64,000 bases of DNA from Emcibacter sp. Lineage in GTDB: Bacteria; Pseudomonadota; Alphaproteobacteria; Sphingomonadales; Emcibacteraceae. A model generated the notes under the pieces. It was not told where the DNA came from. It was given only the letters and a program-made list of their open reading frames with translations, and ran no database searches. Below, piece by piece: positions 45,600 through 55,741 of the stretch. Position numbers and translations under genes: made by a program. The stretch's first letter is position 1; the number at the start of each line of letters is the position of its first letter. The stretch covers positions 1,094,001-1,158,000 of the forward strand of contig NZ_OY776217.1 in the NCBI RefSeq assembly GCF_963675455.1, given 5' to 3'.

Positions 45600-47231
45600 A
45601 TGACCATACCAGGCCTGATGCAGCAGAATGAACTGATGATTTCCTCCCTGATCCGCTATGCGGCGGAATATCACGGAACCACGGAAATTGTCACACGGAC
45701 CGTTGAGGGGCCGGTTCATCGCTATACCTATGCTGACGCGGAAAAGCGGGCTAAAAAGCTGGCTAATGCCCTGATGGGTAAGCTGGGGGTGAAATCCGGG
45801 GACCGGATCGCCACCCTCGCCTGGACTACCCATCGCCATTTTGAATTGTTTTACGGCGTATCCGGTCTCGGCAGCGTGCTGCATACGGTCAACCCGCGCC
45901 TGTTTGACGAACAGATCAGCTATATCGTCAATCACGGCCAGGGCCGCTATCTGTTTGTTGATCTGGATTTTGTCCCTGTTGTCGAGAGGCTGGCTCCCAC
46001 GTTCAGCCATGTGGAAGGCGTCGTCATCCTCACCGACCGGGATCATATGCCGGAAACAACTCTGAAAAATGTTCTGTGTTACGAGGAGTTTATCGCCGAT
46101 GCGAGTGATGAACTCGACTGGCCGGAGTTTGACGAGCGCAGCGCTTCCTCACTTTGTTATACATCCGGAACGACGGGGAATCCCAAGGGAGTTCTTTATT
46201 CCCATCGCTCAACCATCATTCATGCCCTGGGGGCGGCCCAGAACAGCGCCTTCGGCCTGTCGGTCTATGATGTGATCATGCCCATTGCTCCCATGTATCA
46301 CGGCAATGCCTGGGGATTGGCCTATATCGCCCCCATGCTTGGTGCCAAGCTGGTGTTCCCGGGACCGAAAATGGACGGGGAGAGCATTCAGAAGCTGATC
46401 GAGACAGAAGGGGTCACTTTCTCCTGCGCGGTGCCGACGGTCTTCACCATGCTGTTCCAGTATCTGGAGGAAACCGGCAAGCGGGTGGACAGCCTCAGCC
46501 GCACCATGATCGGCGGCTCTGCCGTGCCCCGGGCGATGACGGAAAAGTTTCTCGACAGCTATGGCGTGAAGGTGCTTCAGCTCTGGGGTATGACGGAAAC
46601 CAGTCCGCTGGGAACGGTGGCGTCCTCCACACCGGAAGTAGACCGGTTGCCGGCGGACGAACGGGAACAGATTCTCAGCAAGCAGGGCCGGGTGCAATAT
46701 GGTCTCGAAATCAAGGTGATTGACGAACAGGGCAACCAGGTGCCGCGGGACGGTGTGACCTATGGTGACCTTTGGGTGCGCGGTCCGTGGGTGGTGGCGG
46801 AATATTTCCGCGGAGACGGCGGTGAGCTACTGGATGACGATGGCTGGTTTCCGACCGGTGACGTGGTAACCCTGGACCGGTACGGCTATATCAAGATCAC
46901 CGACCGGGCCAAGGATGTGATCAAGTCCGGCGGCGAATGGATCAGCTCCATCGATATCGAGAATCTGGCGGTTGGCCATCCCAAGGTGCTGCAGGCCGGG
47001 GTTGTCGGGGTCTATCATCCCAAATGGGAGGAACGGCCCATCCTGATCCTCCGGGCGGCACCGGGCACGCCGCCGACAGAAGAGGAAATCCTTTCTTTCC
47101 TGGATGGGAAAATCGCCAAATGGTGGATGCCGGACCGGGTTTTTTTCGTTGATGAAATGCCCTTGACGGCAACCGGCAAAATCAAGAAAATAACCCTGCG
47201 TGAAACCTATAAGGATTGTTTACGCGACTAG
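45600..47231 (+). CDS. Medium-chain (AlkK-like) acyl-CoA ligase
   Basis: 543-residue adenylate-forming enzyme with [26 protein letters not shown] and [14 protein letters not shown]. The N-terminal [19 protein letters not shown] opens like AlkK/medium-chain ligases. It follows the first ligase by 23 bp. It may accept medium-chain or aryl acids; a precise substrate cannot be stated. Confidence 0.92.
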   Translation: MTIPGLMQQNELMISSLIRYAAEYHGTTEIVTRTVEGPVHRYTYADAEKRAKKLANALMGKLGVKSGDRIATLAWTTHRHFELFYGVSGLGSVLHTVNPRLFDEQISYIVNHGQGRYLFVDLDFVPVVERLAPTFSHVEGVVILTDRDHMPETTLKNVLCYEEFIADASDELDWPEFDERSASSLCYTSGTTGNPKGVLYSHRSTIIHALGAAQNSAFGLSVYDVIMPIAPMYHGNAWGLAYIAPMLGAKLVFPGPKMDGESIQKLIETEGVTFSCAVPTVFTMLFQYLEETGKRVDSLSRTMIGGSAVPRAMTEKFLDSYGVKVLQLWGMTETSPLGTVASSTPEVDRLPADEREQILSKQGRVQYGLEIKVIDEQGNQVPRDGVTYGDLWVRGPWVVAEYFRGDGGELLDDDGWFPTGDVVTLDRYGYIKITDRAKDVIKSGGEWISSIDIENLAVGHPKVLQAGVVGVYHPKWEERPILILRAAPGTPPTEEEILSFLDGKIAKWWMPDRVFFVDEMPLTATGKIKKITLRETYKDCLRD

Positions 47232-47279
47232 AATAACGTAAGCTCAAAAAAGGGGAAGTTTTAACGTCGGGATGAAGGC

Positions 47280-47951
47280 ATGACATCTAACAGAGTTCTG
47301 ATCGCGGACGATCACCCTCTGTTCAGGGAAGCATTGAGCGATATTGTGCGTTCCGTCTATGAGGAGGCAGTGGACTGTCTTGAAGTCTGCAACGCATCGG
47401 AGACCCTGGAGGCGACAGAGGTCGCCGGCGGGTTCGATATGATCCTCCTTGACCTTTTGCTGCCGGGCGCCGAGGGATTTTCCTGTCTGATCAGCCTGCG
47501 CAACAAGCTGCCGTCAACACCGATTGTCATCGTTTCTTCAACCGATCATGACGAAACCGTTCGCGAGAGTTTCTCCTACGGCGCCATGGGTTATCTGCCC
47601 AAATCCTCCTCCCGGGAAGTCATGCGCAATGCCCTCAGGCTGGTGCGCAGCGGCAACAGCTATATTCCGTCCCAGGCCCTGGGCCGGGGCGGAGAGCGCT
47701 CACCGGATCATATGCCGGGTTCAGCATCCGGTGTATCAGTGATGGATGCGGACAAGGCCAGCCTGACGCCCCGTCAGATGGCGGTTCTGGAACTGCTGGC
47801 GGAAGGAAAGCCCAACAAGGTCATTGCGTACGAACTGGATATCTCCGAAATCACCGTCAAGGCGCATGTTTCCGCAATCCTCAGAAAACTGCAGGTCAAT
47901 AACCGCCTGCAGGCTGTCATTGCGGCCAAAAACCTGATTGCTCAGGCCTGA
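47280..47951 (+). CDS. LuxR/NarL-type response regulator
   Basis: 223-residue two-component regulator. The receiver domain (about 3-120) has RVLIADDHPLF and phosphoacceptor Asp in MILLDLLLPG. The LuxR HTH (about 155-215) has LTPRQMAVLELLAEGKPNKV and EITVKAHVSAILRKL. It converges tail to tail with the hybrid kinase gene, overlapping by 10 bp. In Pseudomonas the ErbR regulator of PQQ-alcohol oxidation has a similar layout. Target operons here may include the aldehyde dehydrogenase and amine dehydrogenase genes. Confidence 0.92.
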   Translation: MTSNRVLIADDHPLFREALSDIVRSVYEEAVDCLEVCNASETLEATEVAGGFDMILLDLLLPGAEGFSCLISLRNKLPSTPIVIVSSTDHDETVRESFSYGAMGYLPKSSSREVMRNALRLVRSGNSYIPSQALGRGGERSPDHMPGSASGVSVMDADKASLTPRQMAVLELLAEGKPNKVIAYELDISEITVKAHVSAILRKLQVNNRLQAVIAAKNLIAQA

Positions 47952-49351
47952 GTTTTGCTTCGTTCTTCTGTCAGAATATGATGGATCAGGGCGGACAGGC
48001 GGGAGGGTTTTACCGGTTTGTGCAATAGCGGGATATTCAGCTGCGCCACTTTCTCCGCCAGTTGCCGGTCCCGGTCGCTGGTGATGATCATCACCGGAAT
48101 GGAAGGTTCAAACTCCGCCTGTATTTCAGTTGTTGCGTCGAGGCCGGTGATGCCGCCGTCGAGATGATAGTCGGCGATGATCATGGCCGGCACCTGGTCA
48201 TTTCCGATCAGTCGGACCAGGCAGGCTTCGGCGGTGGGTTCGGCGACGGTATGGCATCCCCAGCTCCTGAGCAGGGCCTGCATGCCGTCCAGCACCTGCA
48301 GGTCATTGTCGATGACGACGACCACGCGATCCCGGATCAGCTCGGGCAGGTTGGAGGTTACCGGGCGCCTGGTCCGGTCAGTCAGGACATCCTGTTCATT
48401 CCCCGTCGGGACAGTCACGGCAAATCTGGACCCCTTGTGCTCGACAGAGGCCACATGGACCGGCAGGCCCAGCAGGCGGGTGATCCGGTCGACAATCGAC
48501 AGGCCGAGGCCGATCCCCCGGGTACCGATGCTGCGATCCTCGTGCACCTGGGTGAACTCTTCGAAAATGGCTTCCAGTTTGTCTTCCCTTATACCGATAC
48601 CGGTGTCATGAACGCAGATCATGATCCCGTTTTCCGTATGCCGGCAGCCGACCAGAATCCGTCCCTGTTTGGTATAGCGCACCGCATTGCTGAGAAAGTT
48701 ACGGATGATGGTTTCCAGCAGTCGCTCGTCCGAATGGATGACGGCGGAACAGGGCACCATCTTCACTTCCAGTCCGCGGGTTTCACCGGTTTTCACATAT
48801 TCAGGCACAATCCTGTCCAGCAGGTCCTGGATCCTAAAATGGGTAAAGTTGGGTTTGATGCCGCCGGCGTCAAGCTGGGAAATATTGAGCAGGACACTGA
48901 GCAGGTCGTCAAGCGCATCCAGCGACGTGCTGATCCGCATGATGGTTTCCTGGTTTTTGTCGGCGCTTTCCGTTTCCAGCGTTTCCAGGAAAAGCCGCGC
49001 GGCATTGAGCGGCTGACGCAGGTCATGGCTTGCTGTGGCGAGGAATTTGGTCTTGCTCAGGTTGGCGTCTTCCGCCTGCTGCTTGGCAATCCGCAGGGCG
49101 TCCTCCACTTTCTCACGGACATCAAGTTCCTCGCGGAGCCGGGCGTTGAGGATTTTCAGTTCCCGGGTCCGGAGTTCGACGGTTTTTTCCAGGTTGATGG
49201 CGGTCTGGAAAAGGGAAAAACTGTCCCGCTGCTGGTCCATGTCCCGCTCGACCCGTTCCATCAGCGCCTGAACGGTTTTGTTAAGGCGGACATTTTCAAG
49301 AACCAGCCGCTTGATTTCCTCATCGGACAGTCGACGTGAGTGTTCAGTCAT
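47942..49351 (-). CDS. Hybrid histidine kinase (NahK/ErcS'-like)
   Basis: 469-residue sensor kinase. An N-terminal helical/coiled segment (about 1-100) is followed by HisKA with ATASHDLRQPLNAARLF, a HATPase domain (NFLSNAVRYT, DTGIGIRED, GIGLGLSIV) and a C-terminal receiver domain (MIIADYHLDGG). No membrane helix, so it is cytosolic and needs a partner for sensing. The start at 49351 (MTEHSRRLSDEE) overlaps the FIST gene stop by 8 nt. This pairing and the SHDLRQPL block resemble the NosP-NahK couple of Pseudomonas. The orphan response regulator overlapping its 3' end is the obvious candidate target. Confidence 0.9.
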   Translation of the reverse strand: MTEHSRRLSDEEIKRLVLENVRLNKTVQALMERVERDMDQQRDSFSLFQTAINLEKTVELRTRELKILNARLREELDVREKVEDALRIAKQQAEDANLSKTKFLATASHDLRQPLNAARLFLETLETESADKNQETIMRISTSLDALDDLLSVLLNISQLDAGGIKPNFTHFRIQDLLDRIVPEYVKTGETRGLEVKMVPCSAVIHSDERLLETIIRNFLSNAVRYTKQGRILVGCRHTENGIMICVHDTGIGIREDKLEAIFEEFTQVHEDRSIGTRGIGLGLSIVDRITRLLGLPVHVASVEHKGSRFAVTVPTGNEQDVLTDRTRRPVTSNLPELIRDRVVVVIDNDLQVLDGMQALLRSWGCHTVAEPTAEACLVRLIGNDQVPAMIIADYHLDGGITGLDATTEIQAEFEPSIPVMIITSDRDRQLAEKVAQLNIPLLHKPVKPSRLSALIHHILTEERSKTQA

Positions 49352-50519
49352 GGCTGCGCGCCTTTTTACCGATGGCGACACAGGAAAAAGAATTGTTCAT
49401 ATGCAGGGTATTATATTGTTCCCCGAAAGAAGCAAAACCGATCACATTGTGAGCGGCATAAATGCCTGACATCTCATCCAGGATGCCACGCACCTGAAAG
49501 TTCATCTTGCGGGCGGCGCAGTCGCAGCCGATCACCAGGGCCGGTGGCCCGATCTCGGCTTCGATGTCCCGGAACAGGCTCTCAAGATTTCGCTGGGGAT
49601 CATCGGGGCGGGCAATGCTGCAGACCACACCTTTGTCAATGGCGCAGGCAAATTTGATGCTCTGGGTGTCATGGGAAATTCCCATCACCCCGCGGGAGAA
49701 ATAGGTCCCGCCCACCTTGACCATCACCGGGTGATTGCTGGCCACCAGAAGGTCCAGATCTTTTTCGTCCACGCCACACAATCTGGCATATTCCACCGTG
49801 GCGGGAAGACCGTTGATTTCCAGAACCTCCCGGGTGATAGGGTCTGCTTCGGTGATAACGGCCTTGGCGTCGCTGGCCACATAATGGTGGGTATAGGAAA
49901 CCTGAAAGGGCAGGTCGGTATGAAACAGGGTGACCACGGCGCTGTCGGTCCGGAATTTTCCCTCATGGAAAATCTGCGTCTGTATGAGCTTGAAATTATC
50001 AGCCGTGGATCCGCCAATCAGGTTGATTTCACCAAGCTCGCTGCCCAGCGAGGCGGTGACCCGTTCCTCGGCGCCGCTCAGTCCGTCGATCAGCATGAAA
50101 GCAAAGCTGTTGGATCCGCCGGCCTTGTCGGTGATTTTGCCCAGCTGTTCCAGCAGACTGCGTCCGAATTCGATGCCGTCCTGCATGCTGAAGTTGCTGA
50201 TGGCGTCATAGCGTTTGCTGACACAGGTGAAATGTTCCCGGCTGAAGGCGGCGCCGGTGATTGACCCGGTATGATATCCTTCAGGCGTTATTTCGCCGGC
50301 TGTGGTGCAGCCGATCAGCGGTATATCGCCAAACTGCCGGTTCAGTTCCTGTTCGAGAATGGCAGTATCATATTCGGGAGAGCAGAAGAAGATTACGGCT
50401 TCCGGTTTCTCTTCCCCGGCGCACAGTCCGTCATAGAGTTCACGCACGGCAGTTCGTTCATCCCGCGAGAGGGAAAAAGCCCGTTTAATTTCTGCGTCGA
50501 TACACTCTGTCATTTTCAC
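49344..50519 (-). CDS. FIST-domain sensor protein (NosP-like)
   Basis: 391 residues with an N-terminal FIST domain (about 35-220; IGCTTAGEITPEGYH, GSTADNF) and a FIST_C domain (about 230-370; GFASFGEQYNTLHMNN). In NosP, a FIST protein, haem binds nitric oxide and controls a coupled histidine kinase. Here the kinase gene overlaps it by 8 nt, so a signalling pair is likely. Haem binding cannot be confirmed from sequence. Other FIST proteins bind small amino-acid-like ligands. Confidence 0.88.
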   Translation of the reverse strand: MKMTECIDAEIKRAFSLSRDERTAVRELYDGLCAGEEKPEAVIFFCSPEYDTAILEQELNRQFGDIPLIGCTTAGEITPEGYHTGSITGAAFSREHFTCVSKRYDAISNFSMQDGIEFGRSLLEQLGKITDKAGGSNSFAFMLIDGLSGAEERVTASLGSELGEINLIGGSTADNFKLIQTQIFHEGKFRTDSAVVTLFHTDLPFQVSYTHHYVASDAKAVITEADPITREVLEINGLPATVEYARLCGVDEKDLDLLVASNHPVMVKVGGTYFSRGVMGISHDTQSIKFACAIDKGVVCSIARPDDPQRNLESLFRDIEAEIGPPALVIGCDCAARKMNFQVRGILDEMSGIYAAHNVIGFASFGEQYNTLHMNNSFSCVAIGKKARSHD

Positions 50520-50571
50520 TCGTTTGTTCGTTACCTGCTGCCAATTCTATCCGGTTCTTGCCTGATCGCCA

Positions 50572-50605
50572 GAAAAAAGAGGTCCTTTCACCGGGAAAGG
50601 ACCTC
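50572..50605 (-). terminator. Terminator for aldehyde dehydrogenase
   Basis: GAGGTCCTTTC (50579-50589) pairs exactly with GAAAGGACCTC (50595-50605), 5-nt loop. On the reverse strand it is followed by a T-rich tract (50572-50578). Confidence 0.92.
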
Positions 50606-50660
50606 CAGTCGTTTAAGGTCGTGAGGCCTTGGGAGACAAGTCAGAGAGCAAGGCGAAGAT

Positions 50661-52169
50661 TTACGCCATAATGCAGACTGACTTGGTCTGGGTGTAAAGT
50701 TCAAGAACTTCCTTACCCAGTTCGCGTCCGTACCCGGACTGTTTGAAGCCGCCAAATGGCATGGCGACATCAAGAATATTGTGGCAGTTGACCCAGACGG
50801 TGCCGGCTTTGATTTTTGGCACAATCTTGACGATGTTTCCGACATCGCGGGTCCAGAGGCTGGCGCCGAGGCCGTAAATGGTGTCATTGGCAAGTTTTAC
50901 GATTTCACTGACATCTGAATAACGCTGGACACAGACCACCGGGCCGAAGATTTCTTCCTGGACCACTTTCATATCCTGACTGGTTTCCGCCAGAATAGTG
51001 GGTTCAACGAAATAGCCGGTATCGCCCCTGCGTTTGCCGCCGGTCACCACGGAAGCGCCTTCCTGGCGTCCGATATCGATGTAGTTCATGACCCGTTCCA
51101 GCTGGATTTCGGAAACCAGCGGATTGACCATATTTTCCGGATTGAGACCGGAACCAATGCTCAGGGAGGAAATATTTTCGGTCATGCCCTCAAGGAAAGC
51201 GTCATAGAGATTGTCAGGCACATAAAGCCGTGAACCGGCGCAGCAGACCTGACCCTGGTTGAACATGATGGCGCTGGCGGCGCCCGGAATGGCAATCTCC
51301 AGATCTGCATCGGGCATGATGATGGCCGGGGACTTGCCGCCCAGTTCCATGGAAACTTTTTTCATGCTGTCAGCCGCTTCGCGGGCGATGATCTTGCCGA
51401 CCTCGGTAGAGCCGGTAAAGGCGATCTTGTCCACTTCGGGATGGGCGGTAAGCGCGGCGCCGGCCGTATGTCCGTAGCCGGGGACAATGTTGACAACGCC
51501 ATCGGGGAAACCGGCTTCACAAATCAGTTCACCGAGCCGCAGGGCTGTCAGCGGAGTTTCCTCGGCCGGTTTCAGCACGATGGTATTGCCGCAGGCAAGG
51601 GCCGGGGCAAGCTTCCAGGCACACATCAGCAGCGGGAAGTTCCAGGGGATGATCTGGCCGATCACACCCACCGGCTCGCGCAGGGTATAACCGAAAAAGT
51701 CCTGATCCGGCGCAATGGGCACACTCAGGGGAAGCACGTCGCCGGTAATCTTGCTGGGCCAGCCGGCCATATAGCGGAAGGTTTCAATGGCAATGCCGAT
51801 GTCAACAGCCTGGGCGATAGCTTTGTTTTTGCCGTTGTCCAGCGCTTCCAGCTCGGCCAGCTCTTCGGCATTTTCCTCGATCAGGTCGGCAAGGCGGTGC
51901 AGCAGCCGTTCCCGGTGGCTGGGGATCATCTTGACCCAGGGACCGTCCTCAAAGGCGCGGCGGGCGGCCATGACGGCCAGACCGATGTCTTCCTTGTCGC
52001 CTTCACAGACGTCAGTGATAACCGAGCCTGTCGCGGGGTCGATTGTGGAAAAGGTTTTTCCGGAAACGGAAGATACCCATTTACCGTCGATAAGCATTTT
52101 TCGGGTGTTGGATACAAAATTCCTGGCTTTTTCTCCCAGTGCAGCCTTGCTGTCGGTAACCGCGTCCAT
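50661..52169 (-). CDS. NAD-dependent aldehyde dehydrogenase
   Basis: 502-residue ALDH-superfamily enzyme that oxidises an aldehyde to its acid. Catalytic Cys is C309 (GQVCCAGSR) with general base E275 (SMELGGKSP), plus IPWNFP and FTGSTEVGK. The start at 52169 has GGAGAG 5 nt upstream; longer starts lack a good site. It is transcribed toward the FIST gene but separated by a terminator. It probably consumes aldehydes made by the PQQ alcohol and amine dehydrogenases, as ExaC does in Pseudomonas. Confidence 0.92.
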   Translation of the reverse strand: MDAVTDSKAALGEKARNFVSNTRKMLIDGKWVSSVSGKTFSTIDPATGSVITDVCEGDKEDIGLAVMAARRAFEDGPWVKMIPSHRERLLHRLADLIEENAEELAELEALDNGKNKAIAQAVDIGIAIETFRYMAGWPSKITGDVLPLSVPIAPDQDFFGYTLREPVGVIGQIIPWNFPLLMCAWKLAPALACGNTIVLKPAEETPLTALRLGELICEAGFPDGVVNIVPGYGHTAGAALTAHPEVDKIAFTGSTEVGKIIAREAADSMKKVSMELGGKSPAIIMPDADLEIAIPGAASAIMFNQGQVCCAGSRLYVPDNLYDAFLEGMTENISSLSIGSGLNPENMVNPLVSEIQLERVMNYIDIGRQEGASVVTGGKRRGDTGYFVEPTILAETSQDMKVVQEEIFGPVVCVQRYSDVSEIVKLANDTIYGLGASLWTRDVGNIVKIVPKIKAGTVWVNCHNILDVAMPFGGFKQSGYGRELGKEVLELYTQTKSVCIMA

Positions 52170-52610
52170 GTGTCTCTCCATTCCTGTATTTTTGTCGACT
52201 TTTGTTTCTGTTTGTACACGCGCTATTTGCCCGCTGGACGGGAGGATTGCCATACAGGCACCGGCGCAGAACATCAGAATGAATTATTCCATGTAAGCCC
52301 ACAGTGGGAAACTAGACCTTGGGATCACAGAACTAGCAGGGATGGATTATTGAAGATGTCACTAACTTGTTGTAAAATAGGAGGAACTTTTATAGAGAGG
52401 ATGACAAAATCGAGGCTTAATACTATAGTATCAGACCCGGTGATCTTTTTGATCCCTTTGTCTACTGGTGGAAGGTCGCCTGGAACCGCTATAATTTAAC
52501 TGTGAGACTGTGGTCTCCGTACATAAGTCCATTGATGGACGGGGTGAAGAAATGCCCAGAGGGAGGTCATTTCTTTTGATCCATCCCATAACGACCAAGG
52601 GAAGAGACAT
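52170..52610. other. Divergent intergenic region upstream of TonB receptor
   Basis: 441 bp with promoters for two divergent genes. It holds a perfect 12-bp palindrome (ATACTATAGTAT, 52420-52431) and a consensus TATAAT (52490-52495) with no clear -35 at the right distance. I see no convincing gene; a 47-codon frame at 52356-52499 lacks support. Confidence 0.5.
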
Positions 52611-54959
52611 ATGCTGAAAAAAAAATCCGACACCATACGAAATTCCGCCTTTAAAGCGGCTCTTGTTGCTTCAACGGCGCTGGCCGCTCTGGCCACTTCC
52701 GGCGCATACGCCCAGGAAGAAGAAAAAGAAAAACGCGGTTCCATCTTTATGGATGAAATCGTCATTACCGCCCAGAAACGCGAACAGTCCGCACAGGATG
52801 TGGGTATTGCCATCACCGCCCTTTCCGGTTCCCAGCTGAAAGCGCTTGGTTATACCAACGCCCAGGAAGTGACTTCCCTGGCCCCCGGGGTTGCCACCCT
52901 GCAGCCGAACGGTGAAGCCAACTATGCGATTGGTATTCGCGGTGTAGCCAACAATGATTTTACCACCAACGTGGAAAGCCCGGTGGCTGTCTATGTGGAC
53001 GAGGTTTATATCAGCCAGATGTCCGGCGCCGGCTTCCTGTTGTTTGACGTTGACCGTGTAGAGCTTCTGCGCGGCCCGCAGGGCACTCTGTTCGGCCGTA
53101 ACGCCACCGGTGGTCTGGTTCATTACATTACCGTTAAACCTGATCTGGAAGAATTCAACGGTTACGGCAGCGTTTCCTATGGCAGCTTCGAACGGATGAA
53201 ATTCCAGGGCGCCGTTGGCATTCCGGTGACCGATAAATTTGCCCTGCGGGCCTCTTTCGCTACCCATCAGGGTGACGGTTATGTGACCAACCGCCTGAAG
53301 CCTGATTCAAAACTGAATAACGCCAATGAAACAGCCGGCCGTCTGCAGGCGCTGTTCCAGCCGACAGACGAACTGGAGATCCTGCTCAATGCCCGTTTCG
53401 GCAAGCAGGACATCCGTACCGGTTTCTTTGAGTTTGAATCGGCTATTTTCCCGACTAGTGAAGCTACGCCGGGCGTGCCGAATCCGGATCTTGGCGGTTA
53501 TGTGGATACGGACGGTGATAATTTTGCCGGTGATTACGATCGTCAGGGCCACAATATCCTGGATACCGAAGGTTATTCCGCGACCATCAAATGGGACCAG
53601 GATTGGGGATCATTGACCAGTATTACCGACTTCCAGACTGTGAAGCGTGACTATATCGAGGATTCCGATGCTTCACCGGCCAACTATTTCAACTTCTTCC
53701 TGACCACCGACGCGGAACAGTTCTCCCAGGAGCTGCGCCTCAACGGTGAGAGTGGTGACCTGAAATGGGTGACCGGATTCTATTATATGGACCTGAAGGT
53801 TGACGATTCCAACGGGGGAATTACGCCGGGCCTCTGGGAGGCACTGGCGGGCGATGTTCCGTTCAACGGCGTCTACAATCCCTATCAAACTGATACGGAA
53901 ACCTGGTCCCTGTTCGCCCAGTTGGACTACCAGATTACAGACCAGTTGGCGTTAATTGGTGGCTTCCGCTGGATCGAAGAAGATAAATCTCATTATTACA
54001 ACAATCTATATATGTTTTACCCGGATACGGCCAGCAGTGGCCTGGACCCTAATGCAGAGGTGATTACCCCGGGGTTGCCAAATGTTCCCTTTGAGCATAG
54101 CCGCAGCGACAGCAACTGGTCGGCCCGGGCGCAGGTAAACTACACACCAAGTGAAGATTTGCTGGTTTATGCAAGCTGGAACCGGGGCGTGAAATCCGGC
54201 GGCTATAACTCACCGCTGCTACCCAGTGAATTCGCGGTTGAAGAATTCTTTATGACTTACGATCCGGAAAAACTGGATGCCTTCGAACTCGGCTTCAAAT
54301 GGGACGGCATGGACGGGCGCCTGCGCGTCAATGCAGCCGCCTATTATTATGACTACAACAACTACCAGGCCTTCTCCATTATCGGGCTGGATACCTCTAC
54401 CCTGAATGCGCAAGCTGAAAACAAGGGTTTCGAGTTGGAAATCCAGGCCAATCCGGTTGACGGCCTCGACCTGAACTTTGGCATCGCCTATACCGATGTG
54501 AAAGTGACGGATGTACCCGGCCTTACGCTTGATGTGGACATCGATGGAGATGGTGTTACAGACATTCCGGCAATCTTCCCGGCAGACACAGAGTTGTCAC
54601 CGGTGCAAACACCGAAATGGAACCTGAACGGTTTGATCCGGTATGAATTTGACGCCGGCGAAGGTCGCTTGGCTGTGCAGGCGGATGGTCAGTATCGTGA
54701 TAAACATTACTTTGCCCTGACCAATGCCCCGGCGTCCACCGAGGACAGCTACTTTGTTGCCAATGCGTCCGTGACTTACTATTCACCGGATGAAAACTGG
54801 AGTGTCCGGGCATTTGTGAAGAACTTCACCGACAAGAATTATGTGGTGCAGACCTTTGACCTGTCCGGCAGTCCCAGCAACGGCGGTTTGTTCGGTCTGA
54901 TCGAGAAATATTACGGCATGCCGCGCACCTGGGGTGTCAACCTGACTTATAATTTCTGA
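52611..54959 (+). CDS. TonB-dependent outer-membrane receptor
   Basis: 782-residue receptor. The signal peptide ends near GAYAQ (about 35). TonB-box-like DEIVITAQKREQSAQDVG is followed by plug and barrel, ending LTYNF. GGGAAGAG ahead of the ATG supports the start. A terminator follows, then a TetR gene and the amine dehydrogenase operon. Uptake of an amine-derived or quinone-related compound is a contextual guess only. Confidence 0.93.
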   Translation: MLKKKSDTIRNSAFKAALVASTALAALATSGAYAQEEEKEKRGSIFMDEIVITAQKREQSAQDVGIAITALSGSQLKALGYTNAQEVTSLAPGVATLQPNGEANYAIGIRGVANNDFTTNVESPVAVYVDEVYISQMSGAGFLLFDVDRVELLRGPQGTLFGRNATGGLVHYITVKPDLEEFNGYGSVSYGSFERMKFQGAVGIPVTDKFALRASFATHQGDGYVTNRLKPDSKLNNANETAGRLQALFQPTDELEILLNARFGKQDIRTGFFEFESAIFPTSEATPGVPNPDLGGYVDTDGDNFAGDYDRQGHNILDTEGYSATIKWDQDWGSLTSITDFQTVKRDYIEDSDASPANYFNFFLTTDAEQFSQELRLNGESGDLKWVTGFYYMDLKVDDSNGGITPGLWEALAGDVPFNGVYNPYQTDTETWSLFAQLDYQITDQLALIGGFRWIEEDKSHYYNNLYMFYPDTASSGLDPNAEVITPGLPNVPFEHSRSDSNWSARAQVNYTPSEDLLVYASWNRGVKSGGYNSPLLPSEFAVEEFFMTYDPEKLDAFELGFKWDGMDGRLRVNAAAYYYDYNNYQAFSIIGLDTSTLNAQAENKGFELEIQANPVDGLDLNFGIAYTDVKVTDVPGLTLDVDIDGDGVTDIPAIFPADTELSPVQTPKWNLNGLIRYEFDAGEGRLAVQADGQYRDKHYFALTNAPASTEDSYFVANASVTYYSPDENWSVRAFVKNFTDKNYVVQTFDLSGSPSNGGLFGLIEKYYGMPRTWGVNLTYNF

Positions 54960-54982
54960 TCTCACGGAAATTGTTATGAGCG

Positions 54983-55010
54983 AAAGCGCGGCCTTCGGGT
55001 CGCGCTTTTT
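54983..55010 (+). terminator. Rho-independent terminator
   Basis: AAAGCGCG (54983-54990) pairs with CGCGCTTT (55001-55008), followed by more T. It ends the TonB receptor transcript. Confidence 0.85.
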
Positions 55011-55076
55011 ACTTGTCTGCTGTATAAAGAGCGAACACAATAAAACAGGCGACAATATAGTCGGGCAAAGAGGCAC

Positions 55077-55718
55077 ATGCGCAAATTAACACTCACACAT
55101 CCCGATTTTCAGGATCTGACCGACCAGAAGGCGGCCAAGGTGCTGGAGATTCTGGAGGCCACCCAATTTCTTCTGATTGAAGAAGGTTATGCCGGACTGT
55201 CAATGCGCAAGGTCGCGGCCCGCTGCAACATGACCGTCGGCAATCTGACCTATTATTTCAGCACCAAGCAGGATCTGGTGCATGTCCTTCTGGATGTCGC
55301 TCTGGAAGGCTATAACGATCATATCCGCGAGATTATGTCCGATAGCTCCCTGTCCGGAGAAGAACAGCTTGCGAGGGCCTTTGAGTATCTGATGCAGGAT
55401 CTGATGACCCGGGAAACCACCCGATTCTTTCCGGAGCTCTGGGCCATGTCGAATCATGATCCGGTGGTCAACCGGGAGGTTCAGGACCTCTATATCCGCG
55501 AACAGGAAATCATTGAGGGGCTGGTAAAGAAAGTCCGGCCCGACCTTGCAACGGAAGACCTTAAAAAGCTGTCGCTCTATATTTCCGCGGCGATAGAGGG
55601 GCATACCATTTTTATCGGCCATGACAAGAGCTGGAATGACAAAAGCCGCGAGATCATAGATCTGGCTGTGAATAATTTTCTGGACATGGTCCGTAATTAC
55701 GGACGTGACCGGGCATGA
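55077..55718 (+). CDS. TetR-family transcriptional regulator
   Basis: 213-residue regulator with an N-terminal HTH (about 20-65; LSMRKVAARCNMTVGNLTYYFSTKQDLV) and an all-helical ligand domain. It lies between the TonB receptor and the amine dehydrogenase operon in the same direction, so it probably controls one or both. Direct repeats just downstream could be binding sites, although TetR proteins usually bind palindromes. Confidence 0.9.
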   Translation: MRKLTLTHPDFQDLTDQKAAKVLEILEATQFLLIEEGYAGLSMRKVAARCNMTVGNLTYYFSTKQDLVHVLLDVALEGYNDHIREIMSDSSLSGEEQLARAFEYLMQDLMTRETTRFFPELWAMSNHDPVVNREVQDLYIREQEIIEGLVKKVRPDLATEDLKKLSLYISAAIEGHTIFIGHDKSWNDKSREIIDLAVNNFLDMVRNYGRDRA

Positions 55719-55741
55719 GAATAATCACGGAGGGTCAGCTT

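Noticed and set aside
52356..52499. 47-codon frame upstream of the third TonB receptor
   Set aside because: No ribosome-binding site, atypical codons and location in a promoter region.
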